Below the pieces are notes generated by a model. It saw only the letters and a program-made list of their open reading frames with translations, was not told the DNA's origin and did no database searches. A stretch of DNA of 64,000 nucleotides from Apostichopus parvimensis. Its lineage: Eukaryota > Echinodermata > Holothuroidea > Aspidochirotida > Stichopodidae. Every line of letters starts with the position of its first letter. Within the stretch, counting starts at the first letter, position 1. Both the position numbers and the translations under genes were made by a program. The stretch spans positions 38,074 through 102,073 of the forward strand of contig KN887939.1 in NCBI GenBank assembly GCA_000934455.1, read 5' to 3'. Positions 11,691 to 24,926 of the stretch are shown here, piece after piece.

Positions 11691-14600
11691 ATGGCAGCAT
11701 CTTGGTTGTCATACCTCACTAAGGATCAAACCAGCTCTAGTGGTTTGCCACCTGTGACAGCATTGCAAGAGCAACGTGGCAAGCAGATTACTTCCTTAAG
11801 AAATTTAAATCCCAAGTAAGTACATTCAAGCAGAAAATTCATGAACAGCTAACATACTAAAAGGTTCTAGGCCAGATGTTGTGCAGTCATATTTCTATTA
11901 ATTTTTTTGGCAGTTTCCCATATGCATTCTTTATTTTCAATACATTTTTAACATATTTGAGCCTTTGTTCTTGCAAACAAATATCAGAAACATACAAAAC
12001 ACATTCCAGTGAATAATTTATCAACATAAAAATATTTGTGTCGCTGTTTTGAAGGCTGTTAACTTTGTCTCTTATCAAACAATACATTTACTGTGTATAA
12101 TAGAGCTGCTATCTTTGCACTTGTGTAGAAATTTGCCAGTTTTTCATAGCACTTTGCTTTGCGGTACTGGATAAATTATTACTGCCATTAAGGGGCAATA
12201 AACTTCAGTATAGGCTTTTGGTCTCTTTGCAAAAGAATCAACATTTGGTAGAAAGAAAGGTGATTAATTTATGTTTCTAGATACTGTAGGTGATTTACAT
12301 TGACGCAATGAGTTTAAGATTTGTCGGTTTCCTCAAATTGGAAATAACATTTTCTGAAGGCAACAGCTTCTTCAATTGGTATTTGTATGTTTTTAGTTGG
12401 TTTAAAACTTTAAAAGTTTTCTATTTGTTTCTATATGATTTTAGTAATTGCACGAACAGTGTCAAAGTTACAAAATGTTGACCATATTCATCATTTAATT
12501 GCTCACTCCTTTTCACTATTCTTTTCTTCGAACCAAGTTGCATTCTGATTTATGTAGGTTATGTACAACATCTAAATATTTAAGCTTGCACTGTACATTA
12601 TAGGCCTAACATGCTGCAGATCCTGGATGAAACTGAAGTTCTAAGGTTAAATTACAATGACTTTTATGTTTGTTTTGGATTTCAGTGTAGTCGAGATAAA
12701 GGTACAGGCAGAATATAGGATAAGTATTACGCAGCAGGGACACAATATCGCCATTCACATGTAAGTTATATGCAAATATTTTTTAAATGAATCTGAATTT
12801 TTAAAATGAAAGAATTTGTAATATATCTGATTTGCATCGCAGTTGTCAAGAATTGTGATGTTGACCTTAAACATGATACAATGTTGTTTACAATCAGTGG
12901 AGATAATGGGACATGCATTGGCATGGGAAAGGAGCTGTGGCAGATCCAGGATGTTAGAAAGGAGGGTTGCATTCCTGGGGTCCATGTATCTGGATCAGAA
13001 AAAGAAATAACATTTCAGATGTGACATGCTGCATTCTGCAGCTTATTTTAGGCTATACAGTATTTTGTGTGTAGGTCTATAATTAGGTCAAAGTTGTGAT
13101 TATAATTTACCTTAAACTGTTTGTATGGGGTTGAAAAGGGGGCTGGACACGCCCACATTCGCCTAGATCTGTACAGCCTTAAAGCAATTGAGAATAAAAT
13201 TATGATCAACTTTCCTGGCAATGTGTAAACATTCAAAACTATTGACAAATTTGTTGAGATCAAAAAGGAAGTCTCATCTACAGCAGAGTCAATCTGTGAT
13301 AATTGTAAACAAAACAATATTGGATCGAAGGCATTCAAGTACTCTGCAACTACTTGTCTTGAGCCAAGGTTAGTTTGTTGGAACCTCAGCTTTGTAAAGT
13401 TAATTTCCAAAACCAATTAAATATCTCCACCTTTGGTTCAGTGTGGTAGGCTGTAGGCTAGGCTGAAAAGAACCCAACAAAGTGGGTGCTGCCTTCCTCT
13501 AGGTCTCCCTGAAGGAACTTTGGCAAAAAAGTTATGATGAACATGAAAAAACAGCAATGCAGATATAAATATTAATGATACCTCAAAGAAATTGGTGATG
13601 GGAGTAAAAGTGAGAATCCATAACAGATGGTTCCAGGCTGTTAGGTGGTCATCCTGTGTCCAGTGTTAAAACTAAATATTTGCACCCAAATCATTGCATT
13701 CTCTTAAGCATGTGTAATTAGAGCATAACCTGGTTAATGTTTTGTTGTTGCATAAATGTATCATTTTCCCAAGCCTAAAAATACATTTTTGCCTGGTCAC
13801 TGCCTTTTTGGCCAGCTACACATGGATCATGACGATGTTCCTCTAGGGAAACTTTCTTAACATCTTTGAATAACTTTGATCTTTTCAGTATATTGCCACC
13901 ACAGTTTCCTCAAGAAAAACCAGTGGTGCGTGTGTCACCCCCTGTCCGTCATCCATGGGTTAGTCCAACAATGGAAGTAATAGGATGCCCTCGTCTGTGT
14001 TCAGTGAGTCAATGCTCTTCTCTGCAAGTCTTATGTAACTTTGGGAATTGAAGGAATAATCAAAGGTTGAAAATTTGATCACTTTGTCTTCTTTACATTT
14101 TAAGGACAGACAAACCCAACTATCATCTTTACTGTATATGACAGATCCTTGTGATAAAATCAACTTTCTCAAACAGTTAAGAATAATCTTGTCCTGTTTG
14201 GGAGATATCCGTTTTAAATTGTCATGTCTGGGGTCTGTCATTCTGTAAACCCTGTTATTACATTTTGCCATTGGGATCTGAAACCTTTTACGTTTTTTTT
14301 TTGTTTTTTGTTTTGCTTGTTTATTTTCAAGGTGAAATGCAAACAGATGTGACTCTGAAAACCAATGCACTCATTGTAGTCATGTTAAGAGCTTCAATAT
14401 ATCAGGTTCTCCATTTATACTGAAATTAAGCATCCCCATAAAATGAAGAATAAAGAGAAGAAACTTAAACGATTAAAGCACTTGAAGGTGTCATATTTAG
14501 ACTACTAGATGAAGTCTTGAGCGCTGAGTGTGAAGGAACGTTTAAGTCTGTGCTAACTTCCAAATTCCATTAATGGAATAAGACTTTTCTAATGTGTATG

Positions 14601-17600
14601 GGGATGTTGTTTAGACAATTATGTTTATCTCTTAGACCAATGATGATGGTTGAGGTTATGTCTCCTCTTCTTTGATTATATGCCTAGCTCTGTCAACAAA
14701 AGAGATCTGCAAAAAAAAAACTGGATTGCAGTCTTGGCCAGTCTGTATCACCGTGGTAATAGGGAATATAACTCATGCGGTGTTGCATGTCAACACAAAT
14801 GCAGTTTTGTACACACAGAACTGTAGTATTTGCAATAATTTATGATTACTGTAATGAGTAAATCTCCCAATTGCTATACAAAATGTGGGCTCTGAATAAC
14901 TTTCTCCAGTAATGTTGTGGAAGGGATGTCACTTCGTGTAAAGACTTTCAACCATACAATTATTTATTACATGTCAAAGGGACATGCAATTGGGAGGAAA
15001 AGATTTTTATCCAATGGTGGATTTTCATCCAATGTCTTTCCAGAGAAACAAGCAACATTTGGGGGGGGGGGTGCAGTGGGGGATGGTAACATTTATATCC
15101 AAATGATATGCATTATACAGTAGACCAAATACTTTTCAAATTTAACATTTTATCATGAATATTTTGTCTTCATTCTGAAAAATGCACATGTCAGTTTTTT
15201 TGTCTTCATACCCATTCATAATCTGCTGTTAAAAACACTCGAATAATATCTTGCTTTTAAAACGATAATTTGTAAGTTTCTGCTTATTTTCATTGAAAGT
15301 TTTTAAATGTGATGAATACATTCTTTTCTACCTCTCAGTTTGGAGTTCATACTGACTTAGGCAGAGTGGTACAAGATATAGTACAAGAATTTACTCAAAA
15401 TCCTCCAATGGTTTTTCCATCAAACCAGCAGTAAGTATTTTTCATCTACCATTTCTTTTTTAACTTGTAACTCTGCACAATAACATAGAAGGACTATTTT
15501 ATGGAAATTTTTCTTAAGGGGGCATGAGAGGAGGGAACCCCCCCCCTCCCAAACATGCGAGTCAGCTTCCACAACCTCAGGGTCACATCGCTCCTTTTTA
15601 GAATCCTGGATCTGCCCTACAGGGTATGACATAGTGGCACAAATATACATTGTGCCTTTTGGGTCTAGTGGTAAATCTGATATACATGCCATCTTCCAAA
15701 TTTCATGTAATGTTCATTAATAAACAATTGAAGGCCACCATATGATCCTATACAAGGAATTGATAGGAACTGGCATAATAAACTACAGAAAAAGGTTGTT
15801 ACCACAGAGAGAGATCTCTGAGTTCATTTTAGAGATATATCTGATCATGCGTGAATACTACACGACTTTTTTAGATAGACAAAAATTGTCGGCTCAGTGT
15901 AATTTACATATTAAAGGAAAACGTTTCCCTATTTCCATTTGCAGGTCACCTCCTCCTCCTCCTGCCATGAACAGTTACACACCGTACCCCGAGGGTCCAC
16001 CAAACCAGATGCCAATGGTTCCACCATCTTACAACTCATTTCAACCTATGCAGAATCCGCCGGGTCAACCGCAGGAGTCATTTAGGCCTCAATGGCCTCC
16101 CATGACAGCACCCCAAGGAACTGCAGAAGTGGCTGGATCCATCAGTCACATAGATTTCCCTTCTGCGATGGACACGTCTGATCAAGCAACTATTATGACC
16201 AAGTCAGAGGCTGATAGGAATTTGTTTGTACAACCGAACGCTCCTCCGCCATTACTGCAGGTCAGGGTTCTCTTTAAAAGAATAAGCAGCTAGGAACCTG
16301 TCCTATGAAAGGCTCATATTATGTATCTTTTAATTCACAACAGAAAACAAACTGTCTGTGTCCCAGCATGTAAAACCAATGACTGCATCCTGTACAATGT
16401 GTATTCAAATGTGTCACAATTCAGCACAAAGCTTGCATTGACTGTGTTACATCATCAATTCTCTAGTTTAGTAAGGCTATCATTGTACTGGTGACATTTT
16501 CTCACAGCAGGATAAGAATATCAGTTGGCATTGTTTTTCAGTACAAACAACCTTGTGAAATATCATTTATTATTAGCATTATTGTTGTCTTGTGTTTGCA
16601 AGAAGGTAGCTGCATTCAGAGTACTGCTAAAGAAAAAGAAAAGTTGGAAGAAACAGAAAAGCCAATTGAGGCCATGGATGTTGCATTGGCTGTCCTCTGA
16701 GAAGGGATGAGCCTTCTTGAAAGTGATTGCTTCCCCCTCCCCCCCCCCCAACCCTCCTTTTACCTGTCTGCAGTCCTGCATTTATTGGGTAAAGATTTAT
16801 TAAAGGTAACTATTTACTTATCAATTATTTTTAAATTTTAGGGTCCTGCCAATTTGTACCAAATTCCTGACATTGATGAATCATTTAACATCCTTAATGA
16901 TCTATCAAGTGATGATCTTCAATCTCTACATGATGACGAGAGGAAATTTATGGAACTCTTTCATACTATGCCAGGACTAAAGAAATTCTTTGAAGACAGA
17001 ACAGAGTTATACCATATATGCCAAGGACTAGCAAGTAAGTCATAGAAACATTCATACACAGATCTCTGCTGGTAAATATCATCGATGACTAAAATACAGT
17101 TTATGACTTTACATTCAGTTTACCCATTGAGCTACAAAAAAGATCCTTTGGGTGAAGAATGATTTCAAATTCTTGCGGCATGTTGGAGGTACTTAAAGGC
17201 ATTGAAGACTCCCCAAAACCGTGTGCAGTCATCTGAAAAAGTTAATTTTCTGTTGCTTGCAAGTGACGTTTTGTTCGTGTCGCTACAAAATGCAGACAGT
17301 AATGAACCGTGATACCTTGTTATCTTTAGCTGGACCTGAGATGTTCATCGCTGTATCGTTTATACACTGTGCTGTGGGTATTGACCGTAGCTGTATGTAC
17401 TGACTGTACACTAGTGTCTAATTACCTACGGTAGCAAGCTGTGTGTGTATTTTCTGGGATGGATAGTGGTGTCTAACACTTCTGTTACACCTCATTTGAA
17501 ACTAGGTCAGATTACCGGCATTAGACGTTTCTTTTTGCGCGAGTCTTCACACCCTTTAAACTTGATAACACTGATGGTACTATTGCATTGTCATTGCATT

Positions 17601-19653
17601 TTCGTTTTCAGAACTAAGGTGACCAGGCGTCCCCAATTTCCGGGCCTAGTCCCCAGATTTCATGGACCATCCCATAATAATATCATCTGTGGATTTCATG
17701 TACTCTCACCAATGATTTCAAATGTATAAAAAGTTCCAGAATAATGTAAATTTGAAAAAGAAAATGCCGGTTTCTATTTGAACATCATTTCTTGAAATAT
17801 TGCACTGACAAACATGGAGATCTCAAAATTCCACCCGTCTTCTTAAACATATAAGTATATGCTATCCCTTGATGTCAACGTGGGGGTCATCATAAATATC
17901 ATGTCGCCTGAATTTCTGTCTGAATTAAATGTGCACCTAACTTTGAACTGCTTGCTGTGCTGCAACCACAACTGTGTAACCACATGATTCTTTTCCGATG
18001 TAATCTTTGTTATTGCCTCTCATTGTAATTTCTAGAGCACAATCTTAGCTGTAAACCAGAATTGGAGAGAAAGAGAAAGACTGTAAGAGAGTTAGAGGAA
18101 CAGCAACAAGAGCTCAGAGAAAGATTTGAGAAGAATTGTATAAAGCAGCAAAGTTTGAACAGAGTAAGATATTAGAAATTAATATTTCTGGTCGTCATGA
18201 ATTTATGATCTAGGATAGAACATTATTACCAATGGTAGCTTTGTGTTGGTTGCTCATTAAATTTGGTTATGTCGACCTTGATTTTACAATGTTTTGGTCC
18301 TAATTGACAGGAAAATGATTGAACCCACTATGACCTGTTGACATTTTCATCCACTAATATTAACATTTATTTGTCGTTTTGTTACTAATATGGTTATGAC
18401 AGAGTAGGCGAGCTGACGAGTTTGGCAAGATCGTATTCAGACACTTTGTACATGTTGTCAGTTATGCTCATGGTGTATATATAGTAGAGTATGTTACATT
18501 AGTATGATAATGGAAGAAAAAGGTCAAATTTCCACTTTAAAACCTGCTTCATTGTGTGTGTGTGTGTGTGTGTAGGGGAGGGGAGGGTCTGGCAGTATAT
18601 AATTAAGCAGATTCCATCCTTTATCATTTCAAACACGGATAATTATTTAATTTATTGTCAGATATGATGTGAAAGGTGCCCACTTAATGAGCCTAATGCA
18701 ATCATTTAATTGTACCATTTCCCTTCCCCTAAGAAGTTTTTTATAACACTACTAATTGGAGGCTTCTTATCAGTATTGCATTCTCTCCAGACAGTTTGAC
18801 CTGTGGTGTTCCTAGTCTGTGTTCATTATTTGTTTTGTTTCATGACAGGAATGTGATCCTCAGAATTTGTTAGACAACATCAGAGTTGTAGCAGCTGACG
18901 CAGAGCACTCTTCAGATTCTTTAGCGGAAGACTTCATGGAGGGAAAATTACCTCTAGAAGACTTCTTGAGACAGTACTCTGACAAAAGAACAGTGAGTGC
19001 TTCAGTATTATGAAAAAATAAATTGATTGTTGAAGTTTGAGCAGTAGTGACTATTATTTGACTTTCTAGCATATTTTGGGGGCTTTTTGTTTACTTTTAT
19101 ATTCTTCCAGTTGTATGCAACAGTTGTTGATGAGTCATTGAAGATAGTTTCTTTCTTCTTCCATGTATCTTGCAATTAGTGTATGAACTATTGGGGAGTT
19201 CTCAATAACCGAAACATTTAAATTTTGTATAAAAGTAGTTCACAAAAAGATTTTTTCGTAGTTGTGATAAATACCAAAGAGAAGACGATACCAAAGTAAG
19301 AATTATTTGAAGCCGCAAAGAATATGATCTTTTATCCAACTTTTTACTTGTTGTGGGATGTACATGACATTTTGTAGTCACTATTTCTAAATACATTTGT
19401 GGACCACAGATTTAAGTTTATAACAGTAAAACTATTTCAGAACTTACATATAAACATTAAAATGCCAGCTAATGCTTACCAATTCAAATGCATTCTTCAG
19501 AGATGTATAATAATGTGTTTAAGTTCTCCCAAGTCACTTCCCTAATGGCACATTATCATCTTTACAATTTTCTTTTGACAGACATTCCATCTTAGGAAAG
19601 TCAAGGAAGAGAAATTATCCCAGATGATAGCAGACAGGACTGTCAGATACTAA
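11691..19653 (+). CDS. VPS37A: VPS37A, ESCRT-I subunit, complete, nine exons
   Basis: VPS37A is the ESCRT-I subunit that helps sort ubiquitinated cargo into endosomal vesicles and works in abscission and autophagosome closure. Exons are 11691-11815, 12686-12760, 13889-14003, 15339-15430, 15945-16260, 16842-17034, 18036-18163, 18849-18992 and 19582-19653. All have AG/GT borders, all phases close, and they total 1260 nt (419 residues plus stop); the human protein is 397. The N-terminus begins MAASWLSYLTK. Residues about 40-135 form the UEV-like domain (LPPQFPQEKPVVRVSPPVRH; FGVHTDLGRVVQDIVQEF). Exon 5 encodes a proline-rich linker (PPPPPAMNSYTPYPEG). Exons 6-9 encode the Mod(r) domain (MPGLKKFFEDRTELYHICQ; ERKRKTVRELEEQQQELRER; LAEDFMEGKLPLEDFLRQYS). 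The exon 5 donor (GTCAGG) is the weakest site. The start is the first ATG of a family-like N-terminus. Confidence 0.95.
17193..17559. mobile_element. MITE with TTAA ends in VPS37A intron 6
   Basis: The left end TTAAAGGCATTGAAGACTC and the inverted right end TTAAAGGGTGTGAAGACTC match over about 19 bp with three differences. TTAA stands at both outer ends (17193-17196 and 17556-17559). A TTAA target duplication is the piggyBac-superfamily signature; the TIR itself is not canonical. The 367-bp interior has no coding capacity I can recognise. Confidence 0.6.
17611..17700. repeat. Possible GTGACCAGRCGTCCC-type repeat
   Basis: The sequence around GGTGACCAGGCGTCCCC at 17620-17636 and the GGGCC/CCCC motifs that follow resemble a common dispersed animal repeat family whose ends read GTGACCA followed by CGTCCC. 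No matching second terminus was found, so this is a weak call. Confidence 0.25.
18553..18574. repeat. (TG)n microsatellite in VPS37A intron 7
   Basis: About ten TG dinucleotides in a row, followed by a G-rich stretch (TAGGGGAGGGGAGGG). Confidence 0.9.
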
Positions 19654-20660
19654 ACACATCTCGCTGTTTTTTTTTACTTACAATTCTATCAACCCAACCG
19701 GCTGTTATAAATTCATTGAAGGTTTGGTGGACATGAGAGGAAGGTTTTTCTAGATTATTTATGAAAAGAAGGCAACCTGATTTCATTTCAAGCTCACGAA
19801 CATACTGAACCCTCAGATCTTCATGGGATTAAGTAAGGATCATACCTCCCTTATGTGCACACATGCCACTGTTACCCCCCCCCCCCCCCAGTTAATGTGC
19901 CAAAGTTAAGTTTACAGAACAAAAGAGGACTGATGAAATGTAGCAAATCCTTGGGTGTGTTTCTGCATCCTTGTAGCAATCACAGCAAGCCCTTTAGTAG
20001 TTCCTTTTTAGCTGTTAAATGCGTGGACTTACCCAGGGTTAATGTAAAAAAAGATAAAAAATTACTCGTGTATGAGATTCAGAGAGCTGTACATGTAATG
20101 GGAATCTCGCGACAGTTTTCTGACCTTGCTTTAAGACACCTTACTACATGCAGATATAAGACTTATAAATAGATATTATAAATAGATATAAATGGTACGA
20201 TGTTCTGAGATATCCTGTTAGGTTTACACCGTAATACATTACAGCATAGGGAAAACTTAACTGGTTCTGGATCAGTTTCCTCACATTCTTTATAGCAGAA
20301 AAAATATATATTTGAGTATGGTTGTTGTGTATACATGAGGTCTTTCCAAACATCTTAGCTTTTTAGTTCATTGTAGCTTGCAGATAGATGGTCATTGTAT
20401 TAGATTTAATGTCCGAGCTAAATTATATCTCCAATATTAATTATTTCAGTACAGGGTGTTTTACGCATTTGTTTTCCATCTATTATGCCATAAAACTGCA
20501 TTCTGAAACTGTATTGTCTAGACTTAATTTACAAGACAAAATACATCTCATGTTATACATTTTAATAGTTGAAATAAAACTCTCAATTTTGGTTATTCAT
20601 TTCAGGATTAATTGTATATTTATTTCAAACATTTTCAGGCCATTCTCAATGAAGACTTGA
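19654..20660 (+). other. VPS37A: VPS37A 3' UTR (inferred)
   Basis: The stretch after the VPS37A stop contains a poly-C run at about 19867-19881. It is then AT-rich, with an AATAAA hexamer at about 20573-20578 that is a plausible polyadenylation signal. The true cleavage site cannot be read from sequence alone. No other coding evidence was seen here. Confidence 0.45.
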
Positions 20661-23600
20661 ATTATACAAATTTCATTTCATTTATTTTGTTCTATCACAA
20701 CATAAGTATGACATATAACATAGGAGATAAGAAACAAAACTTTTGAAAGGAAGTGTACTAAAAAACCCTATAGGGCTTGTCGGGTTGTGACACTCCCTGA
20801 AAAAATACAGAACTTTAAAATTAAAAAGAGAATAAAAAAAACAGAATCTTCCTTTCCCTTCCCTCACCCCCTCCTTCCCCAGTTAAGATAAGTGCAAGCA
20901 AAAATGTTAATGTCTATCGACTTAGGTCATAAGTTGTGCTGTAAAATTTTAGATTGAAGATTGATAAGAGTTTCTTCATGTCCTTAAACATGCTTCCAGA
21001 CAATGAGTTGTTTAACATCTTAAAAGTTTCAGCAAGGGAAAAATAACTTTCAAATAATCTGTAACAGGCTTTTAGAGGCTTGACCATAAAACAAGCGACT
21101 CTACTATATTTTGGGGCTGTCCCAAATGACTTTCAATGGCAGTGAACTTTGCTGGACACAGAAGTGCAGCAAATTTTCTTTGGTCGCCTCAGTAAACTGC
21201 AAGGTGAAATAATTGTAAATTTGAAGAACATTATGCATTTACCAGCAATGTCCTCATTTTATCATTTCTAACGCTAAACTAGGTCAAAAAAAAAGAAGCT
21301 ATGTCAGAGTTTGACTTGTTGAAACAATGCATAACAACATTCAGAGAATAGGTAGTTTAGTTTTAGTCAGAGTTAAGGTTTGAATTGGTCCTTCAAGTTA
21401 AGAATTATGGTATGTGGTTAAAACGCATGGGTCTTGTCCAACTGGCTACATACACTTTCATAATGAATCAGTATGAAGTCCATTTTATCCTTCACAGTGA
21501 CAATAAGTGCTTTTCCATAATTATTTGTGACCCATTCTGTCAAATACAGAGACATGTCACCAAATGCTTTTTAGCAGTATTGATAAATAAACAGGTGAAA
21601 AATTGATCACAAGATCAGGTTTGCCATAATAATTGTCAGGGATTCGTATATTTTAGTGACTGGAAATTGAACTCAAAGAGTGGTCACACTTATAAACCGT
21701 TTTATTCAAACAGTCTTGCTCAGTCAAAGGAAACTTTTTCTTAAATATAATATTCCAAAAAGTCAGATTATATTCAGCAGGTCTTGGGTCACACAAAGAA
21801 ATAGCTATATGCCTAATATTGTTGGTATTTGTATTATTTTCAAGCTGGCAATTTGCTTTATCCAGCTAAATCAAGAATTAATATACAATTTTTCACAACG
21901 TCCCTGATTTTCAGGGAATTAGTCACAATTATAGAACAGGATTATTAGAAATATGTCAGGGTAGTTGTGTCATTCAAAAATGGTCTGTGCCAACTAACAC
22001 ATCTTTTACTCCTTAGTGGGTGATAAAATGTAATGCATTAGTCTAGAAGGAAGTGATTAAGGTATAAGAAATATTTACAAGTGTCAAACACTATAGTTGT
22101 ATGAAAGGCAGTTAAAAGAAAACACACTCCTTTATCTTCTTTCCTCTGTGTAATGGATGTGATATATCACATAATATTAATATTCAATGTAGAATTGCAT
22201 GTTTATGTTCTGTATTATGTTTCTTCTGTACCAAAGTACTACATTCAGATATTTTATAACAACCTTGTTTCTTGTTTTATCTCATTTAATTAAAATTGGT
22301 GATGAAAACGCGAACTCTACTATGGTCTGCTGGTTAACAATAAATAAGCAAATAATAACGAAATTTAGACAGTGTTGTCCTTTTAAATGTTAGAATTTTG
22401 TCTGAGAAGTGAGGAAATTTTTTGACGCATAAGGTGTGCAAAGTATGTATAGTAGACCAACTGCACAAACATCAATGCTGTGGCAATTGACAAACACAGA
22501 AAAAGAAGTGTCAAATCAGGATCCCTGATACATCACTATGCACAAGCTTTCAAAACTACACATTGTTGCCATGGCCTGTCAGCCCAAGATCTATACAAAT
22601 GTATAACGTAAGGCAAATTGGAACTGCCGCAGATGTGTTAAAACCGCACCATATCTTTAACCTAACATGAATAGTAATGTGACAACAGGATTCAGCGGTT
22701 TGGATGAGTCACTCTGTCACTTACATGTATGGCCCACTCGAGCTTTCAGACTTAAATATATAATATGGTTTGTGGATAAAATCGAAAGATAGATGACTTT
22801 TCGAGCTCCAACAGTAACTATAGTTCATTTGGCAAAGATATTTCTATACAAAAAGGAATTGGCTCAATGGCTTAAAAAGTGTGAGACCTTAAACTGTAAC
22901 CTCTCCCAGTCATTACATCAGAGAAAACTGAAAGAAAATAAAAAATCACACCATAAAATACTCAAAGTCTCTGATAGGCAATAAGTGAATAGAGACAAGA
23001 GTCCAGATTTGTATGCAAATTAACATTAAATTGATGACTGGTCACTATGCCTGATGGTTACCATGTACTTAAAAGCACTGCATCACTCAAACTTTTAGAA
23101 AGTTGGCAGAGTGCCAGGAATACAGAGTATTAAAAGATGGCTTTAGACAGAATTTTACTTGTGAGATATCAAAGTCCAAAACAAAACAAAAAAAAGAGAA
23201 AAATTTGTGCGCTAGTAATGTTTCTATTCCAGTTTTCTGCTTAAAATATGCTAAATTTCATTAAAGCTCATTTATGACATCTGCTCCTCAGTGCAGTTTA
23301 AAATGTTAATTGTTTCCACAATGCTACTAACCCAACCAAATCATGTTCTTTAAATGATTACATATTAATAACAGAGTACCATTGGAGACATTCAACACTG
23401 TCTATCCTTAACAAATTTGTATTACATTAAAAAACAAGTCATTTGAGGCCATAAAAGTCCCCGTTTTTCCATTGAAGTTTGTATTGCACCTGATGAACTG
23501 ACCTAATGGTCTGTGTATCAGACTAAATAGTCTAATCATGTTAATTAACAAACTCCTCTCAGATGTATAAAAGGTCATTTCTCAAATATAAAAGTTTTAT

Positions 23601-24920
23601 AAAAAATATATATCTTAATGATTTAAATTTCAAAATTAAGTTTGTATTCAGTCATCCTTCAATAGAAAATATCAAGACCTGGGAATGATACCACAAATAT
23701 TAGAAATCTGGAACACATTTTACTTCAAGTGAGAGATAAAAGAATACAGAATGAAAACAAAGAATAAACATTCACAATATGAAACAGAAAGGTTCTTACA
23801 GTTAGTAGGATGGAGTTTAATACCGCGATTTCTGCTAATTATGGAATGTTTTCTCAACTTCACATAGCCTAACAAGATTATAGTAGCCTAAAATATCATA
23901 TTTTAGTCTTAAAATTTGTTATCTCACTTTTAGCAAAAGAAGTATTAAGATTAGTGGCAACAAAATGGCCTCAATAATTCAAAGCAACAAGAAATTTAAA
24001 CCAGAAAAAAAAATGCTCTCTTTAATTTTGGACAAGGAAATCACATGAGAAGTATGGAGACACAACAGGTACAGAAAATCAAAGTTAGAAAATACACCTG
24101 CAGGTATGAAGAACAACTACAATTGCACAATTGCTAGAAGCAACACATTGCTGTCAAGTTTTGCTTACGTTTATTACAGCCAGCAGTTTCAACTCTACCT
24201 GCACAGACAGAATTGAATCAGGACCAGCTGGAGCTATTTTCAGCCAAACATAAGATAGAAATTGAGCAAGTCAAACTCTGCATCCTACAGAAAGAAGATA
24301 TGAAAGGCCCTTATGCACATTTAAGATTTTTTATGGCTCTATTGCTACTTGAGCAGTCACTGAAAAAGTCAATCAAGGGATATATCTTGCTGGATCTAAA
24401 TTCAGTATTCACAGATCATCAACCTCCACGGTGCAACGATGAGTAGCTAGTCTAGCTAATTACAACTCCAGTATAATCAACAGACAAAACAATTGGAAAT
24501 TTGGAAATGCTTTCAAGTTGGAAAGAGAGATGCCAGATATATACAGACTATGCAAGGAGTCTACTAGTCCGGGAGAGATGCATAGCATACAGTTAGATTG
24601 ACCAGTCTAGAAATGTCAGCTCAGATGGGTAGGATGCTGACTTTGGTAAAACTGAAGGGGATATGGCCACAATGCAAGTACAATTTGAGGAACACAAAGA
24701 GTGATCCATTTTCTACATATAAGATCAACCCATCACTACTTAAGCCAAACAAACGTTGCAACTGTGGTCCCAGTTAAGATTACCAGAGCCCCCTCCCCAG
24801 CCGTCCCCCATTTGAAACCACAATGGCCTGGTTAGACAACGTTTACTGCTTGCCTAAAATAAAACCATTTGGAAGGATTGCAAGATTCCATGTACTTGAT
24901 CTGGATCAAAGAGAACAAGA
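20660..24920. other. Intergenic, no gene recognised
   Basis: About 4.2 kb of AT-rich sequence in which short open frames on both strands show no family resemblance or plausible splice context. At 23400-23560 there is a diverged copy of a sequence also present at about 43340-43480 and 62510-62645 (shared core GAGCTGACCTAATGATCT or its variant GAACTGACCTAATGGTCT, followed by an AGACT...TAGTC block). It is listed separately as a dispersed repeat. Confidence 0.5.
23400..23560. repeat. Dispersed repeat, member 1 of 3
   Basis: This shares an ordered set of blocks with 43340-43480 and 62510-62645: CAAATTTGTA, a GAGGCC..TAAAA segment, then ACTGACCTAATG and an AGACT/TAGTC pair. The other two copies are duplicates of each other through the segmental duplication, so the family has two independent insertions here. 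Its class is unknown. Confidence 0.45.
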
Positions 24921-24926
24921 AGCAAT

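Noticed and set aside
13048-13416. Minus-strand open frame of 122 codons in a VPS37A intron
   Set aside because: It lies in intron sequence with no recognisable domain, and nothing flanking supports a gene.
13960-14370. Minus-strand open frame of 136 codons
   Set aside because: It overlaps VPS37A exon 3 in antisense and is lysine-rich from A/T runs; there is no family signal.
24213-24446. Plus-strand open frame of 77 codons
   Set aside because: The sequence is protein-like, but I see no recognisable family, neighbouring exons or conserved splice pattern.
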